64,000 nucleotides of DNA, taken from NCBI GenBank assembly GCA_002281555.1, contig NCGJ01000002.1, positions 434,001-498,000 of the forward strand. The letters run 5' to 3'. This DNA comes from Hydrogenophilales bacterium 28-61-23. GTDB lineage: Bacteria > Pseudomonadota > Gammaproteobacteria > Burkholderiales > Thiobacillaceae. Shown in pieces: positions 30,222-39,000 of the stretch (positions within the stretch are counted from its first letter, which is position 1; each line of letters starts with the position of its first letter). The notes beneath the pieces were generated by a model that saw only the letters and a list, made by a program, of their open reading frames with translations, was not told where the DNA came from and made no database searches. A program made the position numbers and the translations under genes.

Positions 30222-31130
30222 ATGCTCCATCTGACTCTGCGTCAACTCCAGGTTTTCGAATCCACCGCGCGCCATCTCTCGCTGTCGCGCGCGGCGGAGG
30301 AACTGCATCTATCGCAGCCGGGCGTGTCGATGCAGTTGAAAAAGCTGGCCGAAACCGTCGGCCATCCCTTGCTGGAACAGACCAGCAAGCGGGTGAAGTT
30401 GACCGACCAGGGCCAGGAACTGGTCGCCACCGCGCGCGAAATCCTCGGCGCGGTGAAGCGCTACGAGCTGTCACTGGTGGCGCGCCAGGGTTTGACCCAG
30501 GGCACCTTGCGGCTGGTCGCCATTTCCACCGCCAGTTACTTCATACCCAGGTTGCTGGGGGAATTTGCCCAGTTGCATCCCGGCATCAAGATTTCGCTGC
30601 GCGTGACCAACCGCGAACTGGTCCTGGAGACGCTGGCCGCGGGCCTGGACGATCTTTACATCCTCGGCCAGCCGCCGGAGGGGCTGGCGGTGACCGCGAT
30701 TCCGTTCATGGAAAACCCCTTGGTCGTGCTGGCGGCGCCCGACCACCCCCTGGCGAAGGCGCGACATATTCCGCTCGCGCGTCTGGCGGAAGAGCCCTGG
30801 CTGTTGCGCGAACCCGGCTCCGGCACGCGCAAGGCGGCGGAGCGGCTGTTCGCGGAGAACGGACTCACGCTGAAGCCGCGCATGGAGCTGGGCAATAACG
30901 AATCGATCAAACAAGCCGTGTTGACCGGCCTCGGGATATCGGTGCTGTCCCGCCACACCCTCGCCCTGCACGATCCGGCTCAGTTCGCCGTGCTCGATGT
31001 GCAGGGATTTCCTATCATTCGACAGTGGTATGCGGTTTATCCCGCCGGGCGTCAGCGCTCGGTGGTGGCCCGCACCTTCCTCGATTTCCTGCTTTCTCAC
31101 GGTACCTATCATGACGTCGCAAAAGCCTAG
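30222..31130 (+). CDS. cbbR: Second CbbR-family LysR regulator
   Basis: 302 aa from the ATG at 30222. The winged helix (RQLQVFESTARHLSLSRAAE, HLSQPGVSMQLKKLAETVG) and effector domain (LVAISTASYFIPRLLGEFAQ, WYAVYPAGRQRSVVARTFL) are close to the CbbR at 19884. It lies away from any cbb gene, but its control region is a near copy of that of cbbM, so it is probably the form II regulator. Its 3' end overlaps the methyltransferase gene by 20 bases. Confidence 0.92.
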   Translation: MLHLTLRQLQVFESTARHLSLSRAAEELHLSQPGVSMQLKKLAETVGHPLLEQTSKRVKLTDQGQELVATAREILGAVKRYELSLVARQGLTQGTLRLVAISTASYFIPRLLGEFAQLHPGIKISLRVTNRELVLETLAAGLDDLYILGQPPEGLAVTAIPFMENPLVVLAAPDHPLAKARHIPLARLAEEPWLLREPGSGTRKAAERLFAENGLTLKPRMELGNNESIKQAVLTGLGISVLSRHTLALHDPAQFAVLDVQGFPIIRQWYAVYPAGRQRSVVARTFLDFLLSHGTYHDVAKA

Positions 31131-32517
31131 ACTCCATAAACCCAGAAACGCGGTACGCCCGGCTGGAAAATCAGCCGCAAGGTCGGCCAGGCCGGATGGC
31201 GCCGCGGCGCCGGGTCTTGACCTCGCTCCCGCCATCGAGGCGCTGGGAATATTGCTGGAACTGGATCGGCCGGCGGATGCGCAGCTTTCCGCCTTCTTTC
31301 GCAACTATCCCAACTTCGGCGCGCGCGACCGATCCTTCATCGCCGAAGCGGTGTACGGCGTGCTGCGTCGCCTGCGCAGCCTGCAAGTACTGGCCGCGCC
31401 GGCGGCGAAGCCGTTGGCGGTTTCGCCGCCGGATGCCGCCGGCGTGCGCCTCGCGGGCGCGACGCCGCGCCGCCTGTTGCTGGCCTGGCTGGCGCGGCAT
31501 GGCGGCCGCAACATGCGCGAATTTGAAACGCTGGTCGACAAGGATGAGCTGGAATGGCTGCGCGGCGTCAAAGGCGCGAAGTTGGACGATCAGGCCGAAG
31601 CCGTGCGACTCGATCTGCCCGACTGGCTGCATGAGCGCCTGGCCGCGCAATATGGCGCGCACCTGCCGACCTTGATGGAAAGCCTGAACAGCGCCGCGCC
31701 GCTCGACCTGCGCGCGAATCCGCTGAAAGCGAACCGCGACGAAGTGCTCGCCCGGTTCAACAGCGAAGGCGTGGTCGCCGCCGCGACGCCGCTGTCGCCG
31801 CTCGGCCTGCGCCTGCAGGGCAAACCGGCATTGCAGAAACATCCGCTGTTTCTCGACGGCAGCGTGGAAGTGCAGGACGAAGGCAGCCAGTTGCTCGGCT
31901 TGATGCTGGCGCCGAAACGCGGCGAAATGGTGTGCGATTTCTGTGCCGGCGCTGGCGGCAAGACCTTGCTGCTGGGCGCGTTGATGCGCGGCAGCGGTCG
32001 CCTCTACGCCTTCGATACGTCCGAAAAACGCCTGGGCCGGATGAAGCCGCGTCTGGCCCGTTCCGGCTTGCAGAATGTGCAAGCCTTGCTGATCGCGCAT
32101 GAACGCGACGTCAAAGTAAAACGCCTGGCCGGCAAGTTCGATCGCGTGCTGGTCGATGCGCCCTGTTCCGGTCTCGGCACCTTGCGCCGCAATCCCGACC
32201 TGAAATGGCGGCAGACGCCGGAATCGGTGGTCGAACTGAACCAGAAGCAGCACGACATCCTCGAAGCGGCGGCCCGTCTGGTCAAAGCCGGCGGCCGTCT
32301 GGTCTACGCCACCTGCAGCCTGCTGGTCGAGGAGAACGAAGCCATCGTCGAGGTCTTCCTGCGGGCGCATCCCGAGTTCCACTTGTTGCCGGCCGGCGAG
32401 GTGCTGGCAGCGCAGAACATCGCGCTTGCGGGCGAGATGGGCGACTGTCTGCGCCTGGATACCGCCCGCCATGGCACCGACGGTTTCTTCGCGGCGGTGA
32501 TGGAAAAGGCCGCGTGA
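31111..32517 (+). CDS. RsmB/NOP2-family RNA (cytosine-5) methyltransferase
   Basis: 468 aa from the ATG at 31111. The SAM-dependent domain has the GAGGKT-type loop (DFCAGAGGKTLLLGAL), the motif IV DAPCSGLGTLRRNPDLKW and the motif VI YATCSLLVEEN; the two Cys are the catalytic pair. The N-terminal part (about 40-150) resembles the RNA-binding region of RsmB. The target base is likely in rRNA. It overlaps the end of cbbR, and the PLD gene starts within its stop codon. Confidence 0.9.
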   Translation: MTSQKPRLHKPRNAVRPAGKSAARSARPDGAAAPGLDLAPAIEALGILLELDRPADAQLSAFFRNYPNFGARDRSFIAEAVYGVLRRLRSLQVLAAPAAKPLAVSPPDAAGVRLAGATPRRLLLAWLARHGGRNMREFETLVDKDELEWLRGVKGAKLDDQAEAVRLDLPDWLHERLAAQYGAHLPTLMESLNSAAPLDLRANPLKANRDEVLARFNSEGVVAAATPLSPLGLRLQGKPALQKHPLFLDGSVEVQDEGSQLLGLMLAPKRGEMVCDFCAGAGGKTLLLGALMRGSGRLYAFDTSEKRLGRMKPRLARSGLQNVQALLIAHERDVKVKRLAGKFDRVLVDAPCSGLGTLRRNPDLKWRQTPESVVELNQKQHDILEAAARLVKAGGRLVYATCSLLVEENEAIVEVFLRAHPEFHLLPAGEVLAAQNIALAGEMGDCLRLDTARHGTDGFFAAVMEKAA

Positions 32518-33071
32518 AACGGCTGTACCTGTTCGTATTGCTGCTGGCCGCAACGCAGATTCACGCCGCGCCACAGACCGGCGCACCGCTGCAACTGAAC
32601 GCGCGCGGCACGATCCAGCTCGCCTTCACGCCCGGCGACGACGTTGCCGGATTGATCGTGGAAACGATAGGCAAAGCCAGACGCCAGGTGCTGGTGCAAA
32701 CCTATAGCTTCACCCACAAGGACATCGCGCAAGCGCTGGTCGATGCCAAGCGGCGCGGCATCGACGTGCAGGTCGTCGCCGACCGCCAGCAGATGGAATC
32801 GGTCGCGACCAGCCGGGTTGTATGGCTGGCCGAGCAGGGCGTGCCGGTCTGGGTCGATACCGAGCATGCCGCCGCGCATAACAAGATAATGCTGATCGAC
32901 AACGGCACGGCCGATGCCGTCGTCATCACCGGTTCGTTCAACTTCACGCACGCCGCGCAACACCGCAATGCGGAGAATCTGCTGATCCTGCGCGGCAACC
33001 CGACCCTCGCCGAAGCCTACGCGGCGAACTGGCGCAGACATAAAATCCACTCGCTCCCGTTTCGTCGATAG
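32514..33071 (+). CDS. Secreted phospholipase D-family nuclease (Nuc type)
   Basis: 185 aa from a GTG at 32514 that overlaps the methyltransferase stop (GTGA). A signal peptide (KRLYLFVLLLAATQIHAA) precedes one PLD domain with the HKD motif HNKIMLID and the following GSFNFTHAAQHRNAEN. Single-HKD proteins of this size dimerise and cleave DNA or phosphodiesters in the periplasm. Length fits the Nuc endonuclease group. Confidence 0.9.
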   Translation: MKRLYLFVLLLAATQIHAAPQTGAPLQLNARGTIQLAFTPGDDVAGLIVETIGKARRQVLVQTYSFTHKDIAQALVDAKRRGIDVQVVADRQQMESVATSRVVWLAEQGVPVWVDTEHAAAHNKIMLIDNGTADAVVITGSFNFTHAAQHRNAENLLILRGNPTLAEAYAANWRRHKIHSLPFRR

Positions 33072-33098
33072 CACTTCACTGATCACGTACCGCCCGCC

Positions 33099-34391
33099 AT
33101 GAACAAATCCGAACACTTCGACAATCTGATCGCGCCGCTCAGCGCCTACCTGGGCAATACCGCCATGTTGATCGAGCTGGCCGCGCTGGCCGGCATTGCA
33201 TTCGCGGCCTGGTTTGGTCTGCGCCATCTGCGCTCGCGCCTGGAAGGCGCTCGTCGGGAACACGCCGGCGGCTGGCACGGCAGCCTGACCGGCAGCGACT
33301 GGAATCGTCTGATCCTGCCGGCCTCGATGCTGCCGCTGGTGTTGATCGGGCGCGCCTTGCTGGCGCCCTGGCAGAAGGTACATATGTTTAATCTGGCGGT
33401 GCCGTTGCTGCTGTCGTTTCTGGCCATTCAGAGTTGTTTCTTCATCCTGCGCCGGGTGCTCGAACCGACGCGTACCTTGTATATCGTCGAACGCCTGGTT
33501 TCGTGGCTGGTCTGGGGCGTATTCGCGCTGCATCTGAGCGGTTATCTGGACGATGTCGTGCGCGCGCTCGATGCGGTCGGATTCGATGTCGGCAAACAAC
33601 ATCTGTCGCTCTACACCGTGCTGATCGGCATGCTGTCGCTGGTCGCCACGCTGATGCTGGCGCTGTGGCTGTCGCATACCGTGGAACACCGATTGATCGG
33701 CGCCATGCCGCTGACCGGCAACATGCGCCTGGCGCTGACCAAACTGGCGCGCTCGGTGTTGCTGGTGCTGGCGGTGCTGATCGCGCTGCCGCTGGTCGGT
33801 ATCGATATCACGGTGTTGTCGGTGTTCGGCGGCGCGCTCGGCGTCGGCCTGGGTCTGGGCCTGCAGAAAATCGCCGCCAACTATGTTTCCGGTTTCACTC
33901 TGCTGCTCGACCAGTCCATCCGCATCGGCGACATGGTCGAGGTCAACCAGCACACCGGGGTGGTCAAGGAGATCGCCACCCGCTACACCGTTTTGCGCAG
34001 TCTCAACGGCAGCGAAAGCATCATCCCGAACGAAACCATGATCACCATGCCGGTGGTCAATCACACCCTGACCGACAAGGAAAACCAGATCATGTTGCCG
34101 ATCCAGGTCGCCTACAGTTGCGATCTGGAACGTGTGCGCGCCTTGCTTCTGGAGATTGCCGCCGCTCATGAGCGGGTGCTCGAGCACCCGGAGCCGAAGG
34201 TCAGGCTGAAGCAATTCGGCGAGAGCGGCATCGACCTGGAGCTGGTGATCTGGATTACCGATCCCGAAGAGGGTGAATTCAACCTGCGCTCGGACCTCAA
34301 CTGGCAAATCTGGGCCGCTTTCAAGCGTGAGAATGTTGAAATCCCGTACCCGCATCGCGTTGTCTACTTGATGCCCGAAGAACCGGCGTGA
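33099..34391 (+). CDS. MscS-family mechanosensitive channel
   Basis: 430 aa with about five membrane helices and a C-terminal MscS core. The pore helix region VFGGALGVGLGLGLQKIAAN and the beta domain SIRIGDMVEVNQHTGVVKEI are family signatures. It should release ions under osmotic downshock. It lies 27 bases after the PLD gene and may be cotranscribed. Confidence 0.94.
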   Translation: MNKSEHFDNLIAPLSAYLGNTAMLIELAALAGIAFAAWFGLRHLRSRLEGARREHAGGWHGSLTGSDWNRLILPASMLPLVLIGRALLAPWQKVHMFNLAVPLLLSFLAIQSCFFILRRVLEPTRTLYIVERLVSWLVWGVFALHLSGYLDDVVRALDAVGFDVGKQHLSLYTVLIGMLSLVATLMLALWLSHTVEHRLIGAMPLTGNMRLALTKLARSVLLVLAVLIALPLVGIDITVLSVFGGALGVGLGLGLQKIAANYVSGFTLLLDQSIRIGDMVEVNQHTGVVKEIATRYTVLRSLNGSESIIPNETMITMPVVNHTLTDKENQIMLPIQVAYSCDLERVRALLLEIAAAHERVLEHPEPKVRLKQFGESGIDLELVIWITDPEEGEFNLRSDLNWQIWAAFKRENVEIPYPHRVVYLMPEEPA

Positions 34392-34453
34392 AGGCTTGCC
34401 GATGACGTCCCCGGCGTTAGAATGCGACCTTGCTGTCCTTTTTAGAGAGTTAA

Positions 34454-35632
34454 ATGACTGATTATTTGAATGGTTTGATCGAGTTGCCCTGGTGGGGCCA
34501 CGTTCTGGTCGCGCTTGCGCTGACCCACATCACGATTGCCAGCGTCACCATCTTCCTGCACCGCGCCCAGGCGCATCGGGCCTTGGACCTGCATCCCGTC
34601 GCCAGCCATTTTTTCCGTTTCTGGCTGTGGCTGACCACCGGTACCGTCACCAAACAATGGGTCGGCATACACCGCAAACATCACGCCAAGTGTGAAACCG
34701 CGGAAGACCCGCACAGTCCGCAAATCTTCGGCATTCGCAAAGTCCTGTTTCAAGGCGCCGAGTTGTATCGCGCCGAAGCCAAGGTTCAGGCCACGCTGGA
34801 TCGTTACGGCCACGGCACGCCGGACGACTGGCTGGAACGCAATCTCTACACCCCTCACAGCATGCGCGGCATTCAGATCATGCTGGTGATCGACCTGATC
34901 TTGTTCGGCCCCATCGGCCTGACCATCTGGGCGGTGCAAATGCTCTGGATTCCGGTCACCGCCGCCGGCATCATCAATGGCATCGGCCATTACTGGGGTT
35001 ATCGCAACTTCGCGTGCGAAGACGCCAGCACCAACATCGTGCCCTGGGGCATCCTGATTGGCGGCGAAGAGCTGCACAACAACCATCACGCCTACGGCAG
35101 TTCGGCCAAACTGTCGAATCGCTGGTACGAGTTCGATATCGGCTGGGCCTACATTCGAGCCCTGCAAACGTTCGGCCTGGCCAGCGTCAAGAAAGTCGCG
35201 CCGAAAGTGCGCTGGGGCGAAATCAAGCACTTCTGCGACGCCGACCTGTTGCACGCGATCATCACCCATCGCTACGACGTGTTGACCCGTTACTCCCGCA
35301 CCATGCGCAAAGTCTCCGCGCAGGAACTGGAGAAACTGCGCGAGGGGTTTCGTGACTCGCTGCCCGACATGAGCGAAGTGCGCAACTGGCTGAATCGGGA
35401 TCAAAAAGACCTGAAGGCGGCGGAAATGGCGAAGCTGCAATCCGTGCTGTCGCGCAGCGAACAACTCCGCACCATCTACCAGATGCGCCAGGATCTGATC
35501 GCGGTCTGGAGCCGCTCCACCGCCTCGCGCGAACAACTGGTCAAACAGTTGCAGGACTGGTGCCAGAAGGCGGAATCCAGCGGCATCGCCGCGTTGTCTC
35601 AGTTCTCGCTGAATCTGCGCCGATACGCCTGA
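34454..35632 (+). CDS. Membrane fatty acid desaturase
   Basis: 392 aa. Three His boxes identify a diiron acyl desaturase: HRAQAHR, HRKHH and HNNHH. The N-terminal half has hydrophobic helices; the last 110 residues form an added helical tail. It likely introduces a delta-9 double bond in saturated fatty acids and needs oxygen. The ATG follows AGAGAG. Confidence 0.92.
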   Translation: MTDYLNGLIELPWWGHVLVALALTHITIASVTIFLHRAQAHRALDLHPVASHFFRFWLWLTTGTVTKQWVGIHRKHHAKCETAEDPHSPQIFGIRKVLFQGAELYRAEAKVQATLDRYGHGTPDDWLERNLYTPHSMRGIQIMLVIDLILFGPIGLTIWAVQMLWIPVTAAGIINGIGHYWGYRNFACEDASTNIVPWGILIGGEELHNNHHAYGSSAKLSNRWYEFDIGWAYIRALQTFGLASVKKVAPKVRWGEIKHFCDADLLHAIITHRYDVLTRYSRTMRKVSAQELEKLREGFRDSLPDMSEVRNWLNRDQKDLKAAEMAKLQSVLSRSEQLRTIYQMRQDLIAVWSRSTASREQLVKQLQDWCQKAESSGIAALSQFSLNLRRYA

Positions 35633-35759
35633 GCCGGGGCTTGAGCCGCAATGTCCGCGCTGTAACGTTTTTGTCCACAACGCGGAATATGCTTGTCGAA
35701 TCGCCAGTCCGGAACGCCCGGGCTGGCAAGCCTCTCGATCAATCCGACTGAGTCTCGAC

Positions 35760-36455
35760 ATGCGCCTAATACCTAGCCTGATCATCGCGAGCATCGGCCT
35801 GCCTTTGCATGCGGCCTCTTTGACGCTCGACACCGAACGCGCCCAGATGAGCTACAGCACCGGCCATCAAATCGGTTCCAATTTAAAACGCCAGGGCGTC
35901 GATCTGGATGCCGACATGCTCAAGCAAGGCATCCAGGACGCCCTCGCCGGCAGCGCCGCCCGGATGACCGAGCCAGAGATGGACAAGGCAAGGGCCGAGC
36001 TCCGCCGCCAAAGCCAGGCTGCGCAACAAGCCAAGGCCGAGAAAGCGGCGGAGGCCAAACTAACGGCGGGCCGCGCCTTCCTGGAAGAAAACGGCAAAAA
36101 AGCCGGTGTCGTGGCTTTGCCCAGCGGCTTGCAATACCGGGTGATCAAGGCGGGCGAGGGTAAAAAACCCGTCGCTGTCGACCAGGTGACCGTGCATTAC
36201 CGCGGCACCTTGCTCGATGGCAGCGAATTCGACAGTTCCTATCGCCGCAATCAACCCGCGTCATTTCCGCTCAATGGCGTCATTGCCGGCTGGACCGAGG
36301 GATTGCAACTGATGCGGGAAGGCGCCAAGTACGAGTTCTATATCCCGCCCAGCCTGGCCTACGGCGAGCGTGGCCGCCTTGCCCATGAGACGCTGATCTT
36401 CGAGGTCGAACTGATTTCGGTGCAAGCCGCCAGCGTTCCCAAAGCGGCGAACTGA
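35760..36455 (+). CDS. FKBP-type peptidyl-prolyl isomerase (Mip/FkpA-like)
   Basis: 231 aa. A signal peptide (about 1-19, ending HAAS) precedes a helical dimerisation domain (25-115) and an FKBP domain (about 125-225: VHYRGTLLDGSEFDSSYRR, VIAGWTEGLQLMREG, IPPSLAYGERG). It catalyses cis/trans isomerisation of prolyl bonds, folding periplasmic proteins. Length is usual for FkpA/Mip proteins. Confidence 0.94.
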   Translation: MRLIPSLIIASIGLPLHAASLTLDTERAQMSYSTGHQIGSNLKRQGVDLDADMLKQGIQDALAGSAARMTEPEMDKARAELRRQSQAAQQAKAEKAAEAKLTAGRAFLEENGKKAGVVALPSGLQYRVIKAGEGKKPVAVDQVTVHYRGTLLDGSEFDSSYRRNQPASFPLNGVIAGWTEGLQLMREGAKYEFYIPPSLAYGERGRLAHETLIFEVELISVQAASVPKAAN

Positions 36456-36481
36456 ACTGGAACACCGGGCGCCAGGCGGAC

Positions 36482-36829
36482 TCACACTTCCAGAAAACGG
36501 CTGTCCGCGGCGGGCAGTTCGTAGTTTTCCATTACGCCATGCTGGAGCTCGTGCGAGTCCTGTCTGAGCGCAAGTTCGTAATCCTGCTGTCTGACGGTTT
36601 CCGCTTTGACGGCCAAATCGTGTAATCCCTCCGCCAGCGACTTGTCGTCGAGCGTATCGGCATGCTCCACCAGCATGCGCGCGCGGCGCAGCAGGTTCCG
36701 ATTGTGCGCGGTGGTCAGCAACTGACCGGTGTCGTCGACCACGCAGAACTCGGTTGCGAACACGCGGTGGATCAACGATTCCGCATTGACGAAGTGGTCG
36801 TTGACCGGAACAAATTCGTAGAGGCGCAT
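36482..36829 (-). CDS. Hypothetical protein
   Basis: 115 aa from the ATG at 36829 behind GGGAGGAT, a strong ribosome-binding site. No signal or membrane segment; mainly helical, with an acidic middle. I recognise no family. It is on the opposite strand to its neighbours, between the isomerase and aroG. Confidence 0.7.
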   Translation of the reverse strand: MRLYEFVPVNDHFVNAESLIHRVFATEFCVVDDTGQLLTTAHNRNLLRRARMLVEHADTLDDKSLAEGLHDLAVKAETVRQQDYELALRQDSHELQHGVMENYELPAADSRFLEV

Positions 36830-37049
36830 GGCATCCTCCCAAGTAAGGGTTCGCCGCACTCTGCATGCATCAGGTTTCATCGCCATGAACGCGCTGTTTC
36901 AGCTCCATGATGTTTTTTGTGTGTCAAGGCCGATGCGTGGCGACACGATGTTTTCAAGCGCGACGCCGGGCAAGTGCGGACGGAGCTCGCGTTCCGTTCA
37001 GCCTGTTTCCATGGTGCAAGGCGGCGACCTCTGTTAGCATCGAACGTCT

Positions 37050-37115
37050 ATGAACATGATTCATTTACGCTTTTTCCTCTTTGCGCCGGTGCCGCTGGCG
37101 GCCGGGGAACTTTGA
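37050..37115 (+). CDS. Putative Phe-codon leader peptide of aroG
   Basis: A 21-codon frame begins MNMIHLRFFLFAPV and stops at 37115, just before the attenuator at 37143. Three of four consecutive codons (37071-37082) are Phe. GGCGGC at 37097-37102, beyond the Phe codons, can pair with GCCGCC at 37149-37154 in the left arm of the terminator, giving an antiterminator when the ribosome stalls on Phe codons. This is the classical logic of phe-type attenuation. The weak point is that no clear Shine-Dalgarno precedes the ATG. Confidence 0.65.
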   Translation: MNMIHLRFFLFAPVPLAAGEL

Positions 37116-37142
37116 CGCTGACGCGTTAGCAGACATTCCTCG

Positions 37143-37169
37143 AAAACCGCCGCCTGTTGGCGGTTTTTT
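37143..37169 (+). terminator. Attenuator hairpin before aroG
   Basis: AAAACCGCC (37143-37151) and GGCGGTTTT (37159-37167) form a perfect 9-base stem with a 7-base loop, followed by further T residues. It lies 35 bases before the aroG ATG and after the leader peptide, so it stops transcription inside the leader. Confidence 0.85.
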
Positions 37170-37203
37170 CGTTTGAGGTTGAAGCTCACTGGAGTTATTT
37201 GAA

Positions 37204-38280
37204 ATGGCACACATCCGTACCGACGACATGCGCATCGAGCAGAGCGACGAACTGCTTGCTCCGATGCAGCTCATGCGCGAACTGAAGGCAAGCAGCGCTG
37301 CGCTGAACACCACATTCCAGGCACGCAACCACATTCACGATGTCTTGCGCGGCGCGGACGATCGACTGGTCGCGGTGGTCGGCCCCTGCTCCATACACGA
37401 CACCCATGCCGCGTTGGAATATGCCGCGAAGTTGAAACGGCTGGCCGATGAACTGGCGCCGCATCTGGTCATCGTCATGCGCGTGTACTTCGAAAAACCG
37501 CGCACCACCGTGGGCTGGAAGGGGCTGATCAACGATCCGCATATGGATGAGAGCTTCGATATCAACGAAGGCATGCGTCTGGCGCGCAAATTGCTGCTCG
37601 ACATCAACGAACTCGGCCTGCCCTGCGGCACCGAGTTCCTCGACCTGATTTCTCCGCAATACATCGCCGATCTGGTTGCCTGGGGCGCGATCGGCGCGCG
37701 CACCACTGAATCCCAGTCGCATCGACAACTGGCGTCCGGTCTGTCCTGCCCGGTCGGCTTCAAGAACGGAACCGACGGTGGCATCAGGATAGCGGTGGAC
37801 GCCATCAAGGCGGCGAGTTCACGGCACCATTTCGTCTCCATCACCAAATCCGGCCATGTCGCGGTGTTCAAAACCGCCGGCAACGAGGATTGCCACATCA
37901 TCCTGCGCGGCGGCAAAACCCCGAACTATGACGCCGCCAGCGTCAATGCCGCCTGCAAGGATCTCGCCGGCGCGAATCTTCGCCAGCAGGTGATGATCGA
38001 TTTCTCGCACGCCAATTCCAGCAAGCAATACGAACGCCAGATCGAAGTCGGCCACGATGTCGCGGGGCAGATCGCCGCTGGCGACAAACGTATTTTCGGC
38101 GTGATGATCGAAAGCAATCTCAACCCCGGCCGCCAGGATCTGGTGCCCGGCAAACCGCTGGCGCATGGCGTCTCGGTGACCGACGCCTGCATCGCCTGGG
38201 GTGCGACCGAGCCGCTGCTGCGCGAGCTGGCCGAAGCGGTAAGCGCGCGCCGTCAAGCCCCGCTTGGTGAAGACGAATAG
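37204..38280 (+). CDS. aroG: 3-deoxy-7-phosphoheptulonate synthase (type I DAHP synthase)
   Basis: 358 aa. It condenses erythrose 4-phosphate and phosphoenolpyruvate in the first step of aromatic amino acid synthesis. Motifs are VVGPCSIHD, GTEFLDLISPQYIADLVAWG, ARTTESQSHRQLASGLS and MIDFSHANSSK. The length is that of the AroG/F/H group. An attenuator with a Phe-rich leader lies directly upstream, suggesting control by phenylalanine supply. Confidence 0.96.
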   Translation: MAHIRTDDMRIEQSDELLAPMQLMRELKASSAALNTTFQARNHIHDVLRGADDRLVAVVGPCSIHDTHAALEYAAKLKRLADELAPHLVIVMRVYFEKPRTTVGWKGLINDPHMDESFDINEGMRLARKLLLDINELGLPCGTEFLDLISPQYIADLVAWGAIGARTTESQSHRQLASGLSCPVGFKNGTDGGIRIAVDAIKAASSRHHFVSITKSGHVAVFKTAGNEDCHIILRGGKTPNYDAASVNAACKDLAGANLRQQVMIDFSHANSSKQYERQIEVGHDVAGQIAAGDKRIFGVMIESNLNPGRQDLVPGKPLAHGVSVTDACIAWGATEPLLRELAEAVSARRQAPLGEDE

Positions 38281-38315
38281 GGCGGCCAAGCCGGCGATAG
38301 GCTAGAATCCGGCCC

Positions 38316-38410
38316 GGCGGGCCTCCCCGCATGGCTAAGCCGTGAACCTGGTCAGGTCCGGAAGGAAGCAGCCACAGCGGTCGATACCAGTGCCGGGGGT
38401 CAGGCTCGCC
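38316..38410 (+). ncRNA. ffs: Bacterial small SRP RNA (4.5S RNA)
   Basis: The conserved apical domain is present: GTCAGGTCCGGAAGGAAGCA (38351-38370), with the GGAA tetraloop. The ends pair: GGCGGGCCT (38316-38324) with AGGCTCGCC (38402-38410). The RNA forms the core of the signal recognition particle with Ffh. A -10-like TAGAAT lies at 38303-38308, 7 bases before the predicted start. Location near dnaX-ybaB-recR is common in bacteria. Confidence 0.95.
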
Positions 38411-38435
38411 ACCCCCCATTTCCGAGGAGTCCAGC

Positions 38436-38984
38436 ATGTCTAAAGCTGCGCTGTTCGCTTGCAGGATTGCACGCTTGATGGCCCCGATTCTCGGCCTCGC
38501 GGCGGCACCAGCCGCGCACGCCATCAGCGGCGCCAGCATTGAACTCGGCCACGGCGTCGCGAGTACCGATGTCGCTCGCATCGGCGCACGCTGGGACTGG
38601 AACAAGTACTGGAACGTGAACGCTCAGTGGAACGCCAGCGGCTTCTGGGAAGCCAGTCTGGGCTACCTGAAAAGCAATGGCGTCGGCCAGCAGAACAACG
38701 TGGATGTCGGCCTTACTCCGGTGTTCCGGCTGCGCTCGGGCATCAGCCGGTTCTATGTCGAGGGCGGCATCGGCGCGCATTTGCTGTCGCATGACCGCCT
38801 CAATGCCCACCGCGAACTCGGCGGCAATCTGCTGTTCGGCGATCTCCTGGGTTTCGGCTGGAACATCGGCAACAAAGACCGCTACGAACTCGGCTACCGC
38901 TTCCTGCACTACTCCAATGCCAACTTCGCGGAACCGAACGACGGCATCAACCTTCACCTGATTCGCCTCGGCTACAACTACTGA
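38436..38984 (+). CDS. PagL-like lipid A 3-O-deacylase
   Basis: 182 aa from the ATG at 38436 (GAGGAG upstream). A signal peptide (to about 31, ending AHA) is followed by a small outer-membrane beta-barrel. The catalytic His-Ser pair is seen in YRFLHYSNANFAEPNDGIN, the PagL signature. It removes an acyl chain from lipid A. It lies between ffs and dnaX, an unlinked but close neighbour. Confidence 0.85.
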   Translation: MSKAALFACRIARLMAPILGLAAAPAAHAISGASIELGHGVASTDVARIGARWDWNKYWNVNAQWNASGFWEASLGYLKSNGVGQQNNVDVGLTPVFRLRSGISRFYVEGGIGAHLLSHDRLNAHRELGGNLLFGDLLGFGWNIGNKDRYELGYRFLHYSNANFAEPNDGINLHLIRLGYNY

Positions 38985-39000
38985 CTCTTTCGAGCCGCAC

